DNA of 64,000 nt, from assembly GCA_930367205.1 (NCBI GenBank), contig OV884014.1, forward strand, positions 111,861,138 to 111,925,137, in the 5' to 3' direction. Of the stretch, positions 55,093 to 64,000 are shown piece by piece; positions within the stretch are counted from its first letter, which is position 1; each line of letters begins with the position of its first letter. Under the pieces are notes generated by a model. That model did no database searches and was not told where the DNA came from. It worked only from the letters and a program-made list of their open reading frames with translations. This DNA is from Acanthosoma haemorrhoidale (Eukaryota > Arthropoda > Insecta > Hemiptera > Acanthosomatidae). Made by a program: the position numbers and the translations under genes.

Positions 55093-55976
55093 AGTAGCGA
55101 CCGCTAACTACATAAGATAAATCACCCTATACTCTATTGTATATATATTGTAAACAAATGTAAATAACATGAACAAAATATATTGTAGACAAATTTAAAT
55201 AACATGAGCAAAATATAAATCATTTTAAATGTGTTAAGCAATAAAAAATGCGGGGTGCCGATGAGTTATATGAGCTGGGACAGCAGCTGTCAGTCGCAGG
55301 TATGAGACCAAATGAGGGGCAGACCCCAGAGGCCCAAGAACCCTGACACCCTCTCCCAGAGGAAAAAAATCATTGGTTACACCAATGATGGTTGGCTAAG
55401 GACAAGGCTGGCTGGGTATTTAAGCCTAGCGTTTAGCCTCTGTAAATCATTCTCTCCTGGCAACTACTCACTGGCTCGTGGCTACCCTGCTTGAAACTCT
55501 GAAAACCTGGCTGCTTCTTTATGAAAAACCTCTACATCTCTTCTCTCCTAACCTCGCTATGTTTTATCCCGGCGTCGTCAGACCCCACACCTTCCTAGTG
55601 GGAATCTCTGCCTTCGTCTCGCTAAAACTACCACCTCCTTGGGAGAGACCTCTCCCTCACGGACGACGGTTGCCATGGCCCTGCAAATTTTCCTATCAGA
55701 CCTCTTGCGGTAATCCAGTCTGCCTCTCTCTGGTTAGCACTCGCACTTGGGATCCGGACGGTTTTTCGACCCTCAGATACCGAGTGTGAATTCGTGGTCA
55801 TTCCAAGATCACATAAACTACTTATAACCTACCCTGTACCTCTTCTCCTGAACATAGTGCACTGTCGGGGCATATACCTATCAGTAAAGCCGTCATTGTG
55901 CAGGTTATAAACTCAGAAACCCTCACATGTCACCAGGGCTAGGGTAACCAGGCACCCCCCTCGTGACGACCCGACA
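55093..55976 (+). mobile_element. solo LTR of the TGTAGCGACC family
   Basis: Starts AGTAGCGACCGCTAACTACA (first base mutated from TG) and ends CGTGACGACCCGACA. The 5-bp flanks do not match exactly (GCTAT, GTTAC). The frames at 55312-55494 and 55478-55789 lie inside it. Confidence 0.8.
55417..55451 (+). promoter_or_regulatory. LTR core promoter candidate
   Basis: TATTTAA at 55417-55423 and initiator TCATT with A at 55449, 32 bp apart, which is the expected spacing. Same relative place in the LTR as the candidate at 27092-27131. Confidence 0.45.
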
Positions 55977-56823
55977 GTTACATATTAAGAAGCAGTGCAT
56001 ACATAACTAATTCACGAGGTGTGAGCCAGTGACTGAATTTTGAATATGGTCACTTTGTGGTTTCCAGTAAATGAATTTATTATTTTGAATAAATCCAAAA
56101 CAGTACACGAAATATTTTAATGAAAGTTGTTTTATCAATGAAATATTAACTAGGACCTCTAAAGGGCGATTTAAATTCTTAAAATGCATAGGACTGAGTC
56201 TAAAAGTGAATATTCACTATCTCAGGTTATAAAGTGCGTCTTGACCAGTATTTGACCCCATTCTGTTGACTTTGAATTGGCCTTAAAGTACTCCATATCC
56301 GTATGTAGTCAAATCATCAAGACTTGAAAGTTCTTTCATTATAAATATTTGCTAAGCTAGGGCGAAACTCCGCAGAAAATACCATTCAAAATAGCAATAG
56401 AATCACTAGATCCTTTTGTTCTCACAAATCTGCTTTCTTTGACCGTTTTTTTCTTATCCGTGCCACAAACCTTTGCCACTCTATTCCTATATTCGCCAAC
56501 TTTCTAAATCTTTAAATCTAGACTTTATAATACAACAATTAATAATTCAACATTATTATTATGTTTATTTATTCGTCCCAGAAACCTTATATGCTATTTT
56601 CCCTCATTCCTAAGTTCGTTTGTGTTGGTTTTGTGACGTACACTCAATTATCTTTTTACAACAAGAAATGATGCGATCTTTCGCTATTGGTTCTTTGTAG
56701 TCATCTCATATGTACAAGTCTCTCCCTGGGGAACAATGTCCCAGGATATAATTTTTGTTTTTTTTCCATTTAATTTTCACATATTTTGAATAATTACAAT
56801 AAGTATATTACTTTTACATTATT
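55977..56823. other. AT-rich intergenic sequence
   Basis: No gene recognised. Confidence 0.45.
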
Positions 56824-57225
56824 ATGACATGTGCAAATAGAGCAGTCATTATGAGTAGAAGTCTCCATAGTTGTGCCAGGCAATTCCTCCCTTCCCTGTT
56901 CGCGGGTACCTACAAGGGTAAAATAGGTCAGGAGAGGGTAACCTATAGGGTATCTGCCCCAACCCGAACCCGCACACGAATGTTCATCCTGTTTTGTAAT
57001 TTTAATGAAGTTTCAGTATTCATGACAGGGCGAGTGAGGGCTAACTGCGCAAGTTTTAATTGTTGGACACACAGAGGCCCTAATGACGCAGATCCAGTGG
57101 TCTGTATTTACCCAGCTCTCTCCCGGTTCTCTGCTTTCACAGAACCTGAGCCCCTGTCAGGGGTACTACCCTGTAGTACGGCCGCTCTCTTGCACCGGTG
57201 CGGCCATCAGCCATCAATTCCATAA
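56824..57225 (+). other. 133-codon open frame, unrecognised
   Basis: ATG at 56824, stop at 57223-57225, in a patch clearly richer in G+C than its surroundings. It reads MTCANRAVIMSRSLHSCARQ and later TEPEPLSGVLPCSTAALLHR. No domain, signal peptide or splice context identified. It could be an exon, part of an unknown repeat, or chance in GC-rich sequence. Confidence 0.2.
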
Positions 57226-58265
57226 TAGATCAGATTAGTACTTGACATCGGAATGATTTGTCAGGCCCATCTTCGATAGCATAAAAACCACAAACCTTAT
57301 TTTTACCCCAGGACATCGGGATCTCTCTGATGCAATTTCACAAACAGATATTTCAAATTGGACAGAAATTGAAACTGTATCCAATTAAAATAAATAATAC
57401 CGTAAACAAATATATATATTTCAATATTTTTAAACATCATTTAATGAGTACGGAATCAAATTAAACATCTCTTCGTCATGATTAACATTGTAATTTTTCA
57501 GACCATAATTACTCAGAACTCAGAATTAATAGTATTTGTCATCAAAACGGTGTTCACTATTTTAATGTATTTTATCGTGTACTTTCTTCCGAACTAAAAT
57601 GGAAAGAGCGCGATGATCCACCTTTAACCGAAATACCAAAAATAGGCTCTTAGGGAAAATATTGCAACTTAGATTTGTGAATTAGTTGCTCGATAACGAA
57701 AAACATTTTGTTTTGTTTCTTTGTTTTTTGCCATCTGAATGAATGCCAGTCGGAAGATTGCAAAGATGGAATCCACGCAAATCACCCCAAAAATCCATTT
57801 CTTCATGAAATATGCCATTCCCCAAAAATTCTGAGTTCATGACATGATCGTTTTTTTTTTTTGTTTTTTTTTAAATTGCAAACTGGACTACAAATACCAT
57901 ACTGCCAAATTCCGTGTGACCACGCTAAACTTCTGCTAACAGATTTAAATATTTCAGCGCTAATAGGCGCATTGTTACTGATGCAAAGTTAAATAAAGAT
58001 TAATAAAAACAAAAGATTAAATAGTATACGAAAATTTGTATATAATTTAACAATAATGATTTGAATATTGACCAAGTATAGTTTTAATGTGCCTTTAAAC
58101 GATTAGATCCTTTCAGATCCTATTTAAAAAGACAAGATTAAATATGATTTATGACCTGAGACTGACTCATGTCAGTTTGTTATAATATTTTCCTTAAATT
58201 AAATTATTTTTAGGGTTACGACGTTTCAAAATGTACCCACCCCTCCAGTAAACAGGGGGAGGAAA
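57226..58265. other. intergenic sequence with a repeat shared with 54.65 kb
   Basis: CCAGTCGGAAGATTGCAAAG (57747-57766) and CTTAGGGAAAATATTGCAAC (near 57650) match 54640-54725, but here they are separated by about 60 bp of extra sequence. Confidence 0.5.
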
Positions 58266-58589
58266 CTATAAAGAAAGAAAAATACTCCACGACTGGCTGG
58301 TCCATAAAGTCAGCAAACCGAAGGGTGGTTTGAGTCGAGTCACTGCGAACTGCTCACTCGTGCGGTAATTTTTCCATCTACCCCCTGTCACGCGAGTAGC
58401 CATCCCCTCCAAGAAGAAGTTCACGCACAGGCGATCGGAATAATTAGAGGGTGGGCTTTGAGAGGCATGCTTCAGCCACAGGCCCTCAGGAGCGAAGAGC
58501 CTCGGAGCTTTCAGTACAAACAGTAGACCGACTTCAGTACTTTTTGGACCATGCCTTGGTCTAAGCCTTATGTTGCATTCACAGCTCAC
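58266..58589 (-). other. 107-codon open frame, unrecognised
   Basis: The minus frame (MSCECNIRLRPRHGPKSTEV, ending SWSIFLSL) lies in a GC-rich patch (58230-58570). No domain recognised and no neighbour to support it. Confidence 0.2.
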
Positions 58590-58880
58590 GCTCTATGATC
58601 TGGTGCAATTAGTGCATCAATGCACGTGCGGGGCTCTTGCATGTGTGAAGGGTGTGGGTGCTTTTACACCAGACCTTAATTAAAAGCACACAACACAACA
58701 AGGTGTAAGAAATCGTATAGTGCCTTCACATTCAGTCTAATATTTAAAAATTATATTACATCATACGACCAGAAAAAAATAACTAACTAAAAATATGCAT
58801 ATATAAAATAAATTAACCAAGCTCAGATTATCTTGTTTCGCTTGTCTCGAGTTGTTCGATATGAACGAGTATTACTAACC

Positions 58881-59650
58881 TTGTACCCTTCTGAAACTGA
58901 CTACAATACTTTGCGAACCCAAAAAAAACAGAACTATTTTGTTGCAAAGTGATTTATTTAATTTTTTTTTACAAAAACCTTTAATCTCCTTCAATGTACT
59001 CTCCATTGAAGGCAATACACTGGTCCAATATTTTATTCCACAGTTCAAAATTCTTCTTTTGTGACGCAAGACAGCGCCTCCGTCGATTTTGGCTTTATTC
59101 CTTCAACATCCGCAAAACGCTTTCCTTTTGTGTGCCTTTTCATTCGGCGGGATGAAAAGAAGTCGCTGGGGGTAACATCGAACGAATAGGGAGGATGGGG
59201 CACAGTGGTCATACTGTTTTTGGTCTCAAATCGTCGAAGGGCTGTGCAGTCAGTAGTCAAGGTACACTATGCATCCTCAGATCTACACTTAAAATTCACT
59301 GCACTGAACTCCAAGTCACTCCAGATTTTATCAAAACTTCTTCAATGGTCCGCAGTCGATCATTCAGGAAGATTTCGCGATAAATTGACATTTACCCATT
59401 TTTAAAAGCGGGAAACCACTCAAACACTTGAGTTTTGCCCATAGCACCATAATTGTAGGCCACTTTTAATTTCAAGGGCTTCTGTGACAGTTTTCTCGTG
59501 CAGGAGGCAAAACTTTACTGTCACACGCATTTCACGAAAATCAGCCATCAGAAAAACGACGGGGACGCAAAACAACTGTGACAAATAAATTAACACTTCT
59601 CCTGTGACTGCACTTGGTGTGCTGACTGGTGAAAAGTTGCTTTAGGGTAC
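58881..59650 (-). mobile_element. third mariner family, internally deleted
   Basis: The sequence GTACCC lies at both ends (58883-58888, and in inverse orientation near 59645), suggesting short diverged inverted ends. The minus strand carries N- and C-terminal transposase parts but not the centre. At 770 bp it is well below the usual 1.3 kb. Confidence 0.65.
58890..59560 (-). pseudogene. mariner transposase remnant (N- and C-terminal parts)
   Basis: The minus strand begins near 59550 with MADFREMRVTVKFCLLHEKT and GLQLWCYGQNSSV (HTH region with a lost base). A deletion follows, then ALRRFETKNSMTTVPHPPYS, FDVTPSDFFSSRRMKRHTKG (the block around the third catalytic residue, P/D changed to FDVTPSD) and LNKSLCNKI near the C-terminus. 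Stops and frameshifts throughout. Confidence 0.75.
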
Positions 59651-61019
59651 GCCTTCGCTTGATAAATCTATGAATGTCTCCTCTCTTAACAGTTCAAAGT
59701 TATCAATAGGAATCCGAAAGTTTTCTAAGTAATTTATGTTTTTCGCGGAATTTTATTTAACCAAGAACTAGTCTGCATGTTTTGAGGAGTTCTGGAATAT
59801 GCATTTTGACACATTTTCGACCACGATTCCCTCAAAATCCACAACGATGAGACAAACGATACTTGCAACAAGGAGAAAGTTATCAGGTAGAAATTAATTT
59901 TACTATTGTCTCATTCGAGCTAACAGATTAGATACTGCCCTGTTTTGTATTAGTAAATTTTAAAATATTCATTACAAATTATACTTTATTTAAGTTAACT
60001 GTGATACCTCACATGGTTGTTAACGTGGTTGAAAATCGTTTACAAAAATCAGCACCTTTCATCTATGTCTATAATTTCCATGTCTTTCTTTTATCTCTAT
60101 AAAATGTCCAGGACGAAAACATAACATAAACATGGAAAACAAACAAAACCAGAAGAAAGTGTGGACAAACTTGAATGTATTTCTTAAGGGAATGTCTGAT
60201 AAATTTGAATCCCATTGGTCATGAGACATACACAATTGCACTAATACACGTGAGTCCATTTCACAGTCGTGACTAAATCTGATAGAGAAACCCCCCTCCC
60301 TCCACTCCAACTACAATTTATTAGATTATCTCGCTGGCCTAATAAATCCTTACGACTTAATCCGAACGCCAGCCCTCAATTACAGATAATGTTGAGTTAT
60401 TGCAGAGATGTTTTTTTTTCTTCTATCCTTCCCCCCAAGATATCCAGCCCCCCCCCGAAGTCAAACCCTTGGATTTGTCCCAATAAGCCGGGACTATTAG
60501 TATGCAAATCAAACTGCTTCCCATTGACTCGGATTAACCCTTAGCGAATGACTGGGGTCGGGAGCCATCCTTGATTCTTACAGAGCGTAGGGTTAAACCG
60601 AAGGGGTGGGGGGGAAAAAAACCGCAGTAATATATGTCTTTTTTTATTGTTATTTCAGTGCGGAAAATGTGAGCAGGATGTTATTGCAGGAACAAACTGC
60701 ACTGTTAATGGCTCCCTCCTGTACTTCTATCTCTAAAATCGACAAAAAGATTTTTTTTTATTTTACTTTACAATTGTAAGCTCCTAAAAAACATGAACAT
60801 TTATACCAACAACAATTGGCCACTCGAACCCACTGATACAAGAACTGTCCAAATTAGACTTAGAATGAGAGTAGGAGGAATAAGGGTATTTAAAATTAAA
60901 GACACTTCAGCTTGCTCCAGACTCAAAATATCTGCTACAAGATGAAACAAATCAACGAAAAATGAATATTCTGGAAAGTATATGGAAACGAAAATGAATC
61001 AAACTGATGATATATATAA
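59651..61019. other. intergenic sequence
   Basis: C/G tracts near 60445 and 60605. Frames at 60059-60310 and 60269-60544 overlap on opposite strands. A decayed coding-like stretch at 60795-61000 (IRLRMRVGGIRVFKIKD) was not recognised. Confidence 0.35.
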
Positions 61020-61419
61020 GTGTGTCCTCCGGCCAGCTCTGCTGGTGTCCCGCTATTTACTGACAATACAGCCAAATGTCTCCAACATTTCCAGAACAGG
61101 ATCATGAGAAAAGTAGTCAGACATATCTCTCGAGAGAGAGTTTAAAAAACGTCGACCAGCACCCGGTGCTTGGTGTGTCATCAATGGGCAAGTCCATCCA
61201 CCAGAGAAACATTAAGTTTTTTGACTCGTTGCAACACCTGACAGACCCAGTGTTTAACACTATGACCCGCTACCCTTCCCGCATCAATGGCAACAGAATG
61301 TTGCGGTAAATTAGGTTAACAATTAGTATGTAAGTTTAATAATTCATAAGGTGATCCCCATCACTTTTTAAACATGTATAGACATTATGAATGTATAATT
61401 ATACCTTTATATTGTACAT
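61020..61419 (+). mobile_element. LINE-A 3' end, split by a LINE-B
   Basis: GTGTCCTCCGGCCAGCTCTG at 61021, then a broken reverse-transcriptase C-terminus (61076-61309: HQRNIKFFDSLQHLTDPVFN) and a 3' UTR with GGTGATCCCCATCACTTTTT (61351-61370). Interrupted at 61420 and continued after 62041. Confidence 0.75.
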
Positions 61420-61873
61420 TCTCGACAAAAGACTCACCTGGAACCCACATACGAGTCTAAAAAGACAAGAACTAAACAGACGCTTTGGACAACTATACAG
61501 ACTACTTCAAAGGACATCCCATCTCTCAATAGAAAATAAACTACTAATCTACAAAGTTATACTTAAGCCAATCTGGACATACGGAATAGAGCTATGGGGG
61601 ACAGCAAAAAAGTCGAACATCAAGCGTATCCAATCCTTTCAATCAAAAGTCCTGAGAACAGTAGTAAATGCCCCTTATTATGTCAGCAACAAAACCCTTC
61701 ATAACGACCTTAATATACCCTACATTCTAGAACTCATCCCTTCCAAGTTTATGAAATTCCACAGTAGCCTTTCCAACCACCCTAATCCTGTAGCACAGTC
61801 ATTGCACTGCGTCACTCATCCCTATAATCCTCCTCGGAGACTAAAACGGCAGTGGCCTCGTGACCTGCTATAA
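61420..61873 (+). pseudogene. LINE-B reverse transcriptase C-terminus, best preserved copy
   Basis: Uninterrupted from the insert edge to TAA at 61871-61873, about 150 codons: LDKRLTWNPHTSLKRQELNR, LYRLLQRTSHLSIENKLLIY, KVILKPIWTYGIELWGTAKK, RIQSFQSKVLRTVVNAPYYV, LELIPSKFMKFHSSLSNHPN and a basic end RRLKRQWPRDLL. The ATG at 61391 belongs to the LINE-A flank. Thumb and C-terminal region only; no palm domain. Confidence 0.85.
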
Positions 61874-62041
61874 TCAAGTGACAGTGGGAGTCCTGGCAAT
61901 GGCCAGTTTCTCCAATCATGTCCTGAATGAATGAGCGAGTGAATGATGAAATGTAAACATGGTATGAATGATAGTATATCTTAATTACTTATTGCCTAGC
62001 AAGGCAGATTGTAATTTTAGCACAATAAAGGATTGTATCTG
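61420..62041 (+). mobile_element. LINE-B inserted into LINE-A
   Basis: 622-bp 5'-truncated copy flanked by exact 12-bp duplications TATATTGTACAT (61408-61419 and 62042-62053). It ends in the family 3' UTR GGCAGATTGTAATTTTAGCA and CAATAAAG. Confidence 0.9.
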
Positions 62042-62053
62042 TATATTGTACAT

Positions 62054-62902
62054 AACTTTACATTATACCTTTGTATAAATCGCAAATAATATTGACCTAT
62101 TGTGCATAGATTTATCTATATAGGATCTATTTTGAAGTCCATAATTTGTAATAAATAACAAGGGGATGCAAACAAAAATGAAACGAAAACAAAAACGATA
62201 TTGGAACGGCACCAGGACTCCTTCACAGATCCACTTCCCAACCTCCTTCCACTTTTATAAATGGCTAGCTAATTTTTAGAAAATAATGTATATTACTTAT
62301 AACTATATTTCTTAACTATTTATAAAGGTTTTAGCTATTTAAATCTATATTTTATGTACTTAACTAACCAGATAGATAGCAGTGTACTATTTGCTATTAT
62401 GCAACTGTCACCTGTCGTTTATATAATAGCAATTGAAATAACTTCAACATAAGAGCGGTGGTATAATTATCAGCCACTTATCATTGTTAAAACGAGAAGA
62501 GCTTGTTTTATTTAAACACAAAACATATTACATTAGGATGTAGAAAAAGCCTAGAATGTTATATGAAACTTGGGCAAATTGGATGAAGCCAAGAGACATC
62601 TCTAGCGGAAGTGGCTGAGTACTATTGAAGCACTGTTGGACTGTGAGAGCTCCAAGGAACAAGATAATGAATTACCTCTCTACATAATAAAAGGTAGTGG
62701 TGAATGTGCAACTAACAAGTCTTCAACGTCCTAGTGAAATTATTCATAGCGGTTTTATTTTGAGTTATACATGTTTGTGTTCGGTATCAATTTTTTCAAA
62801 ATTTTGGTACCGACTTCAAGAGAACACCTACCCTATATTAAGACCCATATTTTTTTTCCGATTTATTTATATACATTGGTATGAATCGATTCTTACTATA
62901 TA
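62054..62902. other. intergenic sequence, initially LINE-A 3' UTR
   Basis: AACTTTACATTATACCTTTG after the duplication continues the LINE-A tail. The rest is AT-rich with one unrecognised 89-codon frame (62697-62966). Confidence 0.4.
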
Positions 62903-63861
62903 TTTAAGTCGAGTCATAAGTAACTTCCTTTTTTTATCAGACATTTATTTTGCTCTCATTAAATAACAAAATTATATTAATTTATTATGTATTCACCACT
63001 ATTATCTGTAACCTTCTCCCATCTTCCTGGCAGTTTATGAATTCCTTCCTTGTAAAATGAGGTTAGTTTGGACCGGAAGAAGTTTTCGACAGTCTGCCTT
63101 GCTCTTCAGAACTGAAGGTTTTTCCATTCAAAAAGTTTTGTAAGGAACAGAAAAGGTGGTAATCTGTCTTATCAAGCCACTGTCTTTTTCGGACTATATT
63201 GTCATAGGTAACCACCCATTTTTCATCGCCTGTTACAATCCTATTTAAAAAAAGGCTCAATTTTTACCCGTGAGAGCAGACTTGTGGCGATTGACATGCG
63301 ATCTTCTTTATTCCGTTCACTGAGATTGTGAGGTACCCACACTCCTAACTTGCTGACTTTCCCTAATTTCTCCATGTGGTGGTTAACAGTTGATTGTGAT
63401 GTATTCAACCTTTCTGCTATACCTCTTGTCGATTGACGTGCATTTTGCTCCAATGTTGCCTTTAAAAGGTCGTCGTCAAAGTCGGAAGGACGTCCCGCCC
63501 TCGGTTTGTCTTTTAAGGTCGTATCTCCAGAACGGAATTTTATAAACCAATTTCTAACTGCCCGATCAGTTATTAGTCCTTCACCATATACACTGCATAT
63601 TTTTTCAGCTGTCGCCCTAGCACTATTGCCTTGTTTAAATTCCCAAAGCATTACATGTCGAATATGTACTTTTTGACTCTTCATTTCAGAGGTTAAAAAA
63701 AAACAGTTTAACGTAACGTGTGTCACACATAACAGTTGACAAAGGACTAACTGAAGCCTCGTCTATATAGTGAAAACAAAAACTTGTTGTCATGGTAACT
63801 CATAGCGGGTAGATACAGATTCTACTTAGCTGCGTCGGAAGTTACTTATGACTCGACCTGA
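62903..63861 (-). mobile_element. mariner element with both ends, internally deleted
   Basis: Inverted ends: AAGTCGAGTCATAAGTAACT at 62906 and the complement of AGGTCGAGTCATAAGTAACT ending about 63861, next to TA dinucleotides. At 959 bp it is shorter than a complete mariner. Same family as 44858-46821, without the LINE insertions. Confidence 0.85.
63063..63726 (-). pseudogene. mariner transposase lacking the central catalytic region
   Basis: 161 codons from 63726 to 63241, then a slightly shifted frame to 63063. The paired HTH is intact (HVMLWEFKQGNSARATAEKI, VYGEGLITDRAVRNWFIKFR, RPSDFDDDLLKATLEQNARQ, RLNTSQSTVNHHMEKLGKVS) and so is the linker VWVPHNLSERNKEDRMSIAT. The first catalytic block IVTGDEKWVVTYDN is followed directly by RQWLDKTDYHLFCSLQNFLN, so the second aspartate block and most of the core are deleted. 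DNA binding could persist; catalysis could not. Confidence 0.88.
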
Positions 63862-64000
63862 TATATATTTTTTTATTTCAATATATTCTAACCGAACGTT
63901 TCCTAACTATTCTTCAGTATACAGTTTGAAGACACTCGCATGAGCACTCATTTGCGTACTAGTAACCAGAATAGAACCTTTATATAAGTGTTCGTATCTG

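Noticed and set aside
26752..55976. Complete LTR retrotransposon using the LTRs as a pair
   Set aside because: The LTR copies are tens of kb apart, and no gag, protease, reverse transcriptase or integrase frame lies between them that fits. Individual flanking duplications show solo LTRs.
1..64000. A novel multi-gene defence or biosynthetic system
   Set aside because: No cluster of intact co-oriented genes exists; almost all coding-like sequence is decayed transposon material.

Overview
The window looks like an intergenic, transposon-rich stretch of an insect nuclear genome. The base composition is AT-rich. It carries non-LTR retrotransposon tails, deleted mariner and pogo/Tigger DNA transposons, solo LTRs, and three eukaryotic tRNA-Ser(UGA) genes with internal A and B boxes and no encoded CCA. 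A tRNA-derived SINE-like tail near 7.9 kb resembles hemipteran SINEs from memory, so Hemiptera is a weak guess. There are no operons, ribosome binding sites or prokaryotic genes. No complete host protein-coding gene could be recognised. The only well-supported functional genes are the three tRNA-Ser copies (31223-31304, 32106-32187, 33961-34042). Family labels LINE-A to LINE-D are mine, for cross-reference inside this window. Layout: 0-5 kb, one exon-like segment, LINE-B tails and a 1.36-kb element with ~170-bp inverted ends. 5-13 kb, LINE-A, LINE-C, a pogo/Tigger derivative (8454-9462), two inverted LINE-B copies around a 1-kb loop, and a Tc1/mariner remnant. 13-18 kb, a 46-bp tandem array, a second element with long inverted ends (15551-16416), and a degenerate minisatellite. 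18-26 kb, LINE-C tails, a second Tigger copy with a 100-bp insertion, and unexplained AT-rich sequence. 26-30 kb, a 302-bp direct-repeat pair flanking an exon-like segment that contains an 860-bp solo LTR with TACGT duplications, then a LINE-B inserted in a LINE-C, then another Tigger relative. 31-34 kb, the tRNA-Ser cluster, with a Tc1/mariner remnant and a five-unit 96-bp array between copies 2 and 3. 34-44 kb, LINE-A, a promoter-like block, LINE-B copies, an RFX X-box palindrome, telomere-like repeats and an LTR fragment. 44-49 kb, a mariner carrying three separate LINE insertions, two of them at exactly the same target site, and a second deleted mariner. 49-64 kb, two more LTRs, a LINE-A lacking its 3' UTR yet flanked by 15-bp direct repeats, more deleted mariners, and a LINE-B inserted in a LINE-A. 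The genes do not form a pathway. What the window records is a layered insertion history, readable from seven sets of exact or near-exact target-site duplications. I found no convincing new multi-gene system. The most distinctive signals are the same-site double LINE insertion, the six AATTCGTA motifs inside the Tigger family, the exon-like segment split by a solo LTR, the six Caudal/Abd-B-like sites in that LTR, the perfect X-box palindrome, and the multi-frame-open 96-bp array.
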